DNA of 11,766 nt, from contig JAUYEC010000054.1 of NCBI GenBank assembly GCA_030691585.1, positions 1 to 11,766 on the forward strand, given 5' to 3'. The notes under the pieces are model-generated. The model saw only the letters and a program-made list of their open reading frames with translations. It did not search any database and was not told where the DNA came from. Position numbers and translations under genes: made by a program. Shown here in pieces: positions 6,998-11,766 of the stretch. This DNA comes from Candidatus Omnitrophota bacterium (lineage in GTDB: Bacteria; Omnitrophota; Gorgyraeia; Gygaellales; Profunditerraquicolaceae). Numbering within the stretch: the first letter of the stretch is position 1; every line of letters starts with the position of its first letter.

Positions 6998-7028
6998 TGT
7001 AGGGGCGGGTTTTAAACCCGCCCCTACA
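6998..7028. repeat. Perfect 31-bp palindrome, copy D, intergenic between pckG and purC
   Basis: The arms are TGTAGGGGCGGGTTT and its exact reverse complement, around a central T on the plus strand. It differs from copies A and B at two positions per arm, and both changes are matched in the opposite arm. It fills almost half of the 67-bp gap. It is GC-rich enough to form a stable RNA hairpin but has no T-run on the minus strand, so it is not a classical terminator. Confidence 0.93.
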
Positions 7029-7049
7029 AAGACGTCGTTTTGAAATCCG

Positions 7050-8843
7050 TTATGTATTCTTCAACCTCTCTTGTAACGCGTAATATTCCTGCCATAATTC
7101 TTCCGGCAGGTCTTTTTTAAACTGCTGGAAAAACTTCTTTATGCCCTTCAGCTCTTCCGTCCAGTTTTCCGTATGCACCTCTAAAAGTTTTTCCATGGCC
7201 CCAACTTCCAGTTTCAGGCCGGTCATATCAATATCTTTAGGCTGCGGCAGATAACCTATGGGAGTTTTGACTGCCTCCACCTTATTATCGCAGCGGTCCA
7301 ATATCCATTCTAAGACCCGCAGGTTCTCGGTAAACCCCGGCCATAAAAATTTCCCGTGCTTATCGGTGCGGAACCAATTTACATGAAAAATCTTCGGCGG
7401 CTTAACCATCCTTTTTCCCATATCCAACCAGTGCCTGAAATAATAACCCATATTGTAACCGCAAAACGGCAGCATTGCCATTGGGTCCCTGCGCACCTCC
7501 CCTACTTGCCCGGATGCCGCTGCCGTGCGCTCGCTGGCCATGGTCGCTCCGCTAAAAACACCGTGCTGCCAGTTAAAAGTCTCATAGACAAGCGGGGCCA
7601 GATATTGCCTGCGTCCGCCAAAGATGATCGCTGATATGGGAACACCGTGATGCTGTTCCAGGCGGAATGACGCCGACGGACAATTAGTGATAGGAGTGGT
7701 AAAACGGCTGTTTGCATGCGCGCCGCACACAGGCTTTCCACTGGCATCAACCATACCCTGCCTCCATGGCCTGCCCTGCCAATCCACCCCTTCAAGGGGG
7801 ACAGGCCCATCAGCTCCCTCCCACCAGATCGTGCCGTCGTTTTTTAGAAGCACGTTTGTATATATGGTATCCTTCTTGACCGTCTCCACCATGTTGGGAT
7901 TAGTCTTGGAATTGGTGCCGGGTGCAACACCAAAGAACCCCGTCTCGGGATTAATCGCCCAAAGCGCTCCGTCTGAATCAACGCGCATCCAGGCAATATC
8001 ATCACCGACGGTCCAAATACGGTAACCCTTTTTCTTCAGGCCCTCGGGCGGAACAAGCATGGCAAGGTTGGTCTTTCCGCAGGCGCTGGGAAATGCCGCG
8101 GCAATATAATTGAGCCGGCCCCGAGGGTCCTCTATGCCCATGATCAGCATGTGCTCGGCAAGCCAACGTTCTTTTCTGGCAATAAATGAAGCAACGCGCA
8201 AAGATAAACACTTCTTGCCCAGGAGCACGTTACCGCCGTAACCGGAACCAACGCTCCAGATAGTATTATCTTCGGGAAAATGCAGGATCAACCTTTTATT
8301 TATATCAAGGCCCGCCTTGGAATGCAGGCATTTAGTAAAATTATCTTCTTTCTCTAGTTGCCTCAGGACCGCATCTCCCGCGCGGGTCATGACCAGCATA
8401 TTCAGGACCACGTAACGTGAATCTGTAAGCTCCACGCCGATCTTGGCAAAAGGCGAACCCACCGGGCCCATAGAAAAAGGAATGATATACATCGTCCTGC
8501 CGCGCATGGCGCCCTTAAATATTTCTCTTGCCTTGCGATAGGCACCGGCAGGAGACATCCAGTTGTTATTAGGGCCGGCATCATGTTTCTTCTTCGTGCA
8601 GATGAAGGTCAGGTGCTCGGTGCGGGCCACATCGTCGGGCGCTGTGCGATGCAGGAAGCAGCCCGGCAATTTTTCCTGGTTGAGCTGGATCAATTCTCCT
8701 GAAGCCATCGCCTCAATTTCTAACGCTTCTTTCTGTGCCGCGGAGCCGTTTATCAGCACGATATCATCGGGCTGGCACAACCGCGCCATTTTTTCTACCC
8801 AGTCTTTTAATTTCTTATTGTGCGTTTGAAACTTCATTTTCAT
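7050..8843 (-). CDS. pckG: Phosphoenolpyruvate carboxykinase (GTP)
   Basis: This enzyme interconverts oxaloacetate plus GTP with phosphoenolpyruvate, CO2 and GDP in the cytoplasm, linking the TCA cycle to gluconeogenesis. The 597-aa length is typical of the GTP family. Seen: NNWMSPAGAYRKAREIFKGAMRGRTMYIIPFSMGP; the P-loop FPSACGKTNLAM with the reactive Cys255; the metal and nucleotide region VGDDIAWMRVDSDGALWAINPETGFFGVAPGTN; and PISAIIFGGRRQ followed by GATMASERTAAA. The ATP-type enzyme is unrelated and excluded. Start: the first ATG (8843) overlaps the trxB stop as ATGA, but AGGA is only 1 nt before it. The ATG two codons later (8837) has AGGA at a good 7-nt spacing and may be the real start; the proteins differ by two residues. 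Its downstream gap to purC carries palindrome copy D. Confidence 0.97.
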   Translation of the reverse strand: MKMKFQTHNKKLKDWVEKMARLCQPDDIVLINGSAAQKEALEIEAMASGELIQLNQEKLPGCFLHRTAPDDVARTEHLTFICTKKKHDAGPNNNWMSPAGAYRKAREIFKGAMRGRTMYIIPFSMGPVGSPFAKIGVELTDSRYVVLNMLVMTRAGDAVLRQLEKEDNFTKCLHSKAGLDINKRLILHFPEDNTIWSVGSGYGGNVLLGKKCLSLRVASFIARKERWLAEHMLIMGIEDPRGRLNYIAAAFPSACGKTNLAMLVPPEGLKKKGYRIWTVGDDIAWMRVDSDGALWAINPETGFFGVAPGTNSKTNPNMVETVKKDTIYTNVLLKNDGTIWWEGADGPVPLEGVDWQGRPWRQGMVDASGKPVCGAHANSRFTTPITNCPSASFRLEQHHGVPISAIIFGGRRQYLAPLVYETFNWQHGVFSGATMASERTAAASGQVGEVRRDPMAMLPFCGYNMGYYFRHWLDMGKRMVKPPKIFHVNWFRTDKHGKFLWPGFTENLRVLEWILDRCDNKVEAVKTPIGYLPQPKDIDMTGLKLEVGAMEKLLEVHTENWTEELKGIKKFFQQFKKDLPEELWQEYYALQERLKNT

Positions 8844-9751
8844 GTCCTTTTCTCGGCAATATACTTATTTGCCGAATTAGCTGCTATCGCACCGTCCGCT
8901 GCAGCGGTGATCACTTGATAAAAGCTTTTTTTGCGGCAATCACCGCAGGCAAATACGCCCTCCTGGGATGTTTCCATACCTTCGCCGGTAACAATGAATC
9001 CGGACTGATCAAGCTCCAGCTTACCTTTTAAAAAAGCGGTTTCCGGATCCTGGCCGACATAAATAAATATGCCTTTGCAATCCAGGCGGCGCGTGGTGTT
9101 ACTAGTCACGTCCTTTATGCTTACCGAATCCAGCTTCTCGGCGCCATTTATCTCTGTGACTATGCTGTTTAAAATAAAGTTTATTTTTTTATTAAGTGAT
9201 AGTTTTTCCTGTAATATCGCCGAGGCGCGCATCTTGTCCCTGCGGTGGACAATGCTCACGCTTTTAGTAAAACGGGCCAGGTAAAGCGCTTCTTCGGCCA
9301 CCGAATCTCCGCCGCCGACGATCACCACGTCTTTATCCTTGTATAACGGGCCGTCGCAGGTAGCGCAGTAAGAAACGCCGCGGCCAACCAAGCGCTCTTC
9401 ACCGGGAACGCCGAGTTTGCGCGGAGCGGCACCAGCCGAGATGATCAAGGCTTCTGCCGTGTAAGCGCCTCCGTCAGTCTTTACAGTCTTAGATTCGCAA
9501 TCTATGCCTTGTACTTCCTCTGTGCGGATCTCGATATCCAGATCCTTTATCTGTTTTTCCATGCGGCCCATCAATTCATGCGTGGATATGCCACCGGGAA
9601 AACCGGGATAGTTTTCTATGTGTTCACTCATCAGGATCCTGCCACCCGGAGCCATTTTTTCAAGGAGCAAGGTCTTGAGGCGATACCTGCCGGCATAGAG
9701 CGCCGCGGTCAACCCCGCGGGCCCTGCTCCGATAATAATCAATTCATGCAT
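8840..9751 (-). CDS. trxB: Thioredoxin-disulfide reductase
   Basis: This flavoprotein transfers electrons from NADPH through FAD and a redox disulfide to thioredoxin. The 303-aa length fits the low-molecular-weight class. Seen: the FAD-binding GAGPAGLTAALYAGR at residues 8-22; the redox pair Cys129/Cys132 in SYCATCDGPLY; the NADPH fold GGGDSVAEEALYLA; VHRRDKMRAS, whose HRRxxxR pattern supports NADPH preference; and the C-terminal FACGDCRKKSFYQVITAAADGAIAA. The segment PGGRILMSEHIENYPGF has GGRI where GGQ(L) is common. The start overlaps the lipA end by 13 bp, with GGGAG 6 nt before the ATG, indicating translational coupling. The specific partner is inferred; no thioredoxin gene is in the window. 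Confidence 0.95.
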   Translation of the reverse strand: MHELIIIGAGPAGLTAALYAGRYRLKTLLLEKMAPGGRILMSEHIENYPGFPGGISTHELMGRMEKQIKDLDIEIRTEEVQGIDCESKTVKTDGGAYTAEALIISAGAAPRKLGVPGEERLVGRGVSYCATCDGPLYKDKDVVIVGGGDSVAEEALYLARFTKSVSIVHRRDKMRASAILQEKLSLNKKINFILNSIVTEINGAEKLDSVSIKDVTSNTTRRLDCKGIFIYVGQDPETAFLKGKLELDQSGFIVTGEGMETSQEGVFACGDCRKKSFYQVITAAADGAIAANSANKYIAEKRT

Positions 9752-10641
9752 GAGTTTCTCCCGGCTGCCTGTTCATACATCTCCTTAGCCCGAAAAGAAG
9801 CGCGCGCCAAAGGAAGAGATAAGACGGACTTAAAACCTAATCCCAGGGCAACACCACGGTAATCCTCAAACTGCCGCGGCTCGATATATTCCTTAACCGG
9901 ATAATGCGCAGGTGACGGTGACAGATATTGGCCCAGGACAAGGCAATTGCAATCCTGCGCCCGCAGGTCTTGCATTGCCTCGAGCACTTCAAATTTTTCT
10001 TCACCCAGCCCCAGCATCAATGCTGACTTTGTAATCACTTGCGGACGGATCTTTTTGATCGTTTTTAATACGCCGAGCGATCGCCGGTATTGTGCCTGCG
10101 GCCTTAATACATGATAAAGGCGGCGGACTGTCTCTATATTGTGCGCCGCTACATCCGGTATTGGGCTCAGCGCCTGCTCCAGCAACGATACCCTGCCCTT
10201 GAAATCCGGTATCAGTAATTCAATTTTTATCCGGCTGTTAATTTTACGGATCTCCCCTGTCGTGCGTGAAAATATCCCGGCACCGCAGTCTCCAAGGTCG
10301 TCACGGCTGACCGAGGTGACCACCGCGTAATCCAGGACCAATTTATTTACCAAACGCGCGATACGAAGAGGCTCGGTTCCATCTATCGCCGTAGGGACAG
10401 GTTTAAAACCTGTCCCTACGCTAGATATATTACAAAAAGAACAATTACGCGTGCAGGTATTGCCGAGGATCATAAAGGTCACTATCCCTTCGCCCAAACA
10501 ACGGCCGCTGTTTGGGCAAGACGCTTCTTTGCAAACAGTATGCGCCCCGCTTTCCAAAAGCATCCTTGAAACATCCAGGGCGCGCCTGCCGGGTATTGCC
10601 TGCCTGAACCACGACGGTAACATAATATTCAGGGACAGCAT
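9739..10641 (-). CDS. lipA: Lipoyl synthase with palindrome-encoded insert beside the radical-SAM cysteines
   Basis: LipA is a radical-SAM enzyme that inserts two sulfurs into protein-bound octanoyl groups, completing lipoyl cofactors of dehydrogenase complexes and the glycine cleavage system. From this start it has 300 aa. Seen: the auxiliary cluster motif CX4CX5C (Cys37, Cys42, Cys48 in VCKEASCPNSGRC); the radical-SAM motif CX3CX2C (Cys63, Cys67, Cys70); VVTSVSRDDLGDCGA; and IKIELLIPDFKGR. The C-terminal signature is RASF (residues 280-283), where relatives usually have RSSY, so one serine is Ala. Residues 75-84 are VGTGFKPVPT, encoded by palindrome copy C, five residues after the last cluster cysteine. 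The frame is open upstream to an ATG at 10713, but the ATG at 10641 is preferred: it avoids overlapping def, has AGGGGG about 10 nt upstream, and the family homology begins just after it (LPSWFRQAIP). Confidence 0.93.
   Translation of the reverse strand: MLSLNIMLPSWFRQAIPGRRALDVSRMLLESGAHTVCKEASCPNSGRCLGEGIVTFMILGNTCTRNCSFCNISSVGTGFKPVPTAIDGTEPLRIARLVNKLVLDYAVVTSVSRDDLGDCGAGIFSRTTGEIRKINSRIKIELLIPDFKGRVSLLEQALSPIPDVAAHNIETVRRLYHVLRPQAQYRRSLGVLKTIKKIRPQVITKSALMLGLGEEKFEVLEAMQDLRAQDCNCLVLGQYLSPSPAHYPVKEYIEPRQFEDYRGVALGLGFKSVLSLPLARASFRAKEMYEQAAGRNSCMN
10390..10420. repeat. Perfect 31-bp palindrome, copy C, inside lipA
   Basis: The core arm GTAGGGACAGGTTT is the same as in copies A and B, with A as the central base on the plus strand. 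The outermost pair is C-G instead of T-A, so pairing is kept although both end bases differ. It encodes lipA residues 75-84, VGTGFKPVPT, in the same codon phase as the copA copies. Confidence 0.93.
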
Positions 10642-10659
10642 ATTATGCCTGCCCCCTAC
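10629..10659. repeat. Probable degenerate copy of the palindrome across the lipA start
   Basis: The plus strand has TCAGGGACAG at 10629-10638 (8 of 10 like GTAGGGACAG) and CCTGCCCCCTAC at 10648-10659 (one substitution and one extra C compared with CCTGTCCCTAC). The two are in the right order and near the right distance, with a small CAT/ATG inverted centre. If real, the element supplies the AGGGGG ribosome-binding site and contains the ATG of lipA. Divergence makes this less certain than the four perfect copies. Confidence 0.45.
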
Positions 10660-10663
10660 GTAT

Positions 10664-11212
10664 TTATAATTGCAGTTTGCCGGATTTTGTTTGCGCTTTG
10701 GGCAAGGCGGCACTTTTCGGCCTTTCTTTCAAAGATTTCATTTTTTTGGCGATCTTGATCTTGTCAAAAAAATTGGCATAGTCAACAATAAGCTTCCCCT
10801 GCAGATGCCCTATTTCATGCTGAAAGACGCAGGCCAAAAGATCCTCGGCTTTAACAGTAACAGGAGAGCCGGTTTCATCAATGGCGCTCAATAATATTTT
10901 TTTGGCGCGCTTGACCTTGATACTTATTCCCGGCACGCTTAGACAGCCCTCTTCTATGGCTTGATGGCCTTCTCTCTTGATGACCCGTGGATTGATCAGC
11001 TTATAGAGCCCGGAGCCGATATCCACAACGATCATCGCCTCACTTATACCCACCTGGGGTGCCGCCAGGCCGATACCGGAAGATTCATACATTAAGCGGC
11101 ACATCTCTTTAAGGATTTCGCAATGCTCGGCAGTCACCTTTTTTACGCAGGCAGCCTTCCTGCGTAATACCGGATCGCCTAATATCCTAATTTTTAATGT
11201 GGTTGTGTCCAT
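10664..11212 (-). CDS. def: Peptide deformylase
   Basis: This metalloenzyme removes the formyl group from the first methionine of nascent proteins. The protein has 182 aa. Three motifs are present: GIGLAAPQVG (residues 46-55), EEGCLSVPG with metal ligand Cys90, and QHEIGHLQG with ligands His132 and His136 and catalytic Glu133. Motif III reads HEIGH where most family members have HEIDH; the essential residues are kept. A basic, low-complexity tail follows residue 160. The ATG at 11212 overlaps the panD end by 26 bp. It has no strong Shine-Dalgarno sequence, so translation is probably coupled to panD. The gap to the lipA start is 22 bp. Confidence 0.95.
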   Translation of the reverse strand: MDTTTLKIRILGDPVLRRKAACVKKVTAEHCEILKEMCRLMYESSGIGLAAPQVGISEAMIVVDIGSGLYKLINPRVIKREGHQAIEEGCLSVPGISIKVKRAKKILLSAIDETGSPVTVKAEDLLACVFQHEIGHLQGKLIVDYANFFDKIKIAKKMKSLKERPKSAALPKAQTKSGKLQL

Positions 11213-11537
11213 CTACTTTTATTATTTTTGGTTTTATTGCGCGCGCGGCCTTATCTTCACAAGAAATGTAGGTTACAATCACCACTTCATCTCCGGAGCA
11301 GGCGCCGCGGGCGGCCGGGCCGTTAAGACAGATCACCCCTGAACCGGGCTTGCCCTTGATGGCATAAGTCTCAAGACGGTGGCCGTTATTAAGATTGAGC
11401 ACCTCCACCTTCTCGTGTTCAATGATATCGGCGGCCTGCATCAATTTGACATCAATGGTTATACTGCCTTCGTAATAAAGCTTTGCCTCGGTAACGCGGG
11501 CGCGGTGGATCTTGGATTTCAACATTGTCCGTAACAT
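11187..11537 (-). CDS. panD: Aspartate 1-decarboxylase (pyruvoyl enzyme)
   Basis: PanD decarboxylates aspartate to beta-alanine for pantothenate and coenzyme A. The 116-aa proenzyme starts MLRTMLKSKIHRARVTEAKLYYEGSITID. The self-cleavage site Gly24-Ser25 is in place and gives the pyruvoyl group. Arg54 and Tyr58 (HRLETY), and Asn72 in LNGPAARG, match the substrate-binding and processing positions of the E. coli enzyme. The frame is open further upstream to an ATG at 11594, but the start at 11537 is chosen because the family begins exactly there and AAGGAG lies about 9 nt upstream. It starts 4 bp after the stop of the DJ-1-like gene and overlaps def by 26 bp. No PanZ/PanM maturation factor is visible. 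Confidence 0.96.
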   Translation of the reverse strand: MLRTMLKSKIHRARVTEAKLYYEGSITIDVKLMQAADIIEHEKVEVLNLNNGHRLETYAIKGKPGSGVICLNGPAARGACSGDEVVIVTYISCEDKAARAIKPKIIKVDGHNHIKN

Positions 11538-11541
11538 ATAA

Positions 11542-11766
11542 TTATTCTCCTTGTATCGCCTTAACCAATTCCCTGCCGAATTCTCCGGCAGCAAGCGGGC
11601 CTGAGGCCGTGATAATTTTTCCGTCTATCTCCACCGGGCGGCCGGTGTATTCGGCTCCGGATTTTATGATCTCTCCGGCGTCGCCGCTAAATACGGTAGC
11701 GCGCCTGCCCTTTAATATGCCGCTTCTAGCCAGTGTAACCGAGGCGCTGCAGATACCGGCGACTAT
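11542..11766 (-). CDS. DJ-1/PfpI-family protein (partial, N-terminus beyond right edge)
   Basis: Only the last 74 residues are in the window. They read IVAGICSASVTLARSGILKGRRATVFSGDAGEIIKSG onward and end in AAGEFGRELVKAIQGE. This matches the C-terminal half of the DJ-1/PfpI superfamily (class I glutamine amidotransferase-like fold): the nucleophile elbow Cys in GICSAS, then LKGRRATVF and IDGKIITASGPLAAGEFG. Family members act as glyoxalase/deglycase-type, chaperone or protease-related proteins, and the specific role cannot be read from this fragment. The frame has no start in the window. Its last codons contain the panD ribosome-binding site, so the two genes are tightly linked. Confidence 0.85.
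   Translation of the reverse strand: MVAGICSASVTLARSGILKGRRATVFSGDAGEIIKSGAEYTGRPVEIDGKIITASGPLAAGEFGRELVKAIQGE

Noticed and set aside
6998..7028. Copy D as an intrinsic terminator of pckG
   Set aside because: No T-run follows the stem on the minus strand, and the same element sits inside open reading frames elsewhere, so termination is unlikely to be its basic role.
7490..7515. CCCCTAC in pckG resembling an element end
   Set aside because: It is a single short match inside the coding sequence for GQVGEVRRDP, with no inverted partner.
7502..7810. Minus-strand open frame inside pckG
   Set aside because: It is out of frame within the strongly conserved PEP carboxykinase and is rich in Arg, Ser and Pro without motifs; there is no ribosome-binding site.
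7795..7820. GGGGGACAGG inside pckG as an element remnant
   Set aside because: It encodes ADGPVPLEG in the normal protein sequence, and no second arm is found.

Overview
The window is a stretch of bacterial chromosome at about 50% GC in which every recognisable gene lies on the minus strand. The mix is mostly housekeeping: NAD synthesis, copper export, purine synthesis, GTP-linked PEP carboxykinase, thioredoxin reductase, lipoyl synthase, peptide deformylase and aspartate decarboxylase. There are no phage, transposase, rRNA, tRNA or CRISPR sequences. The gene style, and repeats that read VGTGFKPVPT inside proteins, fit an uncultivated bacterial lineage; Omnitrophota or a relative is my best guess. 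That guess is recall plus inference and cannot be proved from the window.

Layout in order of transcription (right to left). A DJ-1/PfpI-family gene enters from the right edge. It is followed by panD, def, lipA, trxB, pckG, purC, a flippase-like membrane protein of the LPG-synthase TM family, and a YacP/Rae1-like NYN ribonuclease. These nine genes overlap or sit within 25 bp of each other, except for a 67-bp gap between pckG and purC, so they look like one long operon. It closes with a hairpin-plus-T terminator at 4590-4611. A TTGACA promoter follows directly and drives a small membrane protein of the conserved TM-helix (MscS-associated) type, which ends at a strong 15-bp-stem terminator. Then come a Cu+ P1B-ATPase (copA-like) and, 19 bp after it, a glutamine-dependent NAD+ synthase (nadE) that runs off the left edge.

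The most unusual content is a family of 31-bp perfect palindromes with 15-bp arms and one central base. Four intact copies are present. Two lie inside copA and one inside lipA, all in the same codon phase, so each adds the peptide VGT-G(F/L)K-PVPT to an otherwise normal enzyme. The fourth lies between pckG and purC. Arm differences between copies are compensated on both sides, and the central base differs in all four. The palindrome has only one reading phase free of stops in every copy, and it is the same on both strands. A fifth, degenerate copy appears to span the ribosome-binding site and start of lipA. The pattern resembles the protein-coding palindromic elements of Rickettsia (RPEs) but with a different sequence.

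A second oddity is a tandem array of about four and a half 10-bp units just downstream of the yacP-like stop codon and upstream of the TTGACA promoter.
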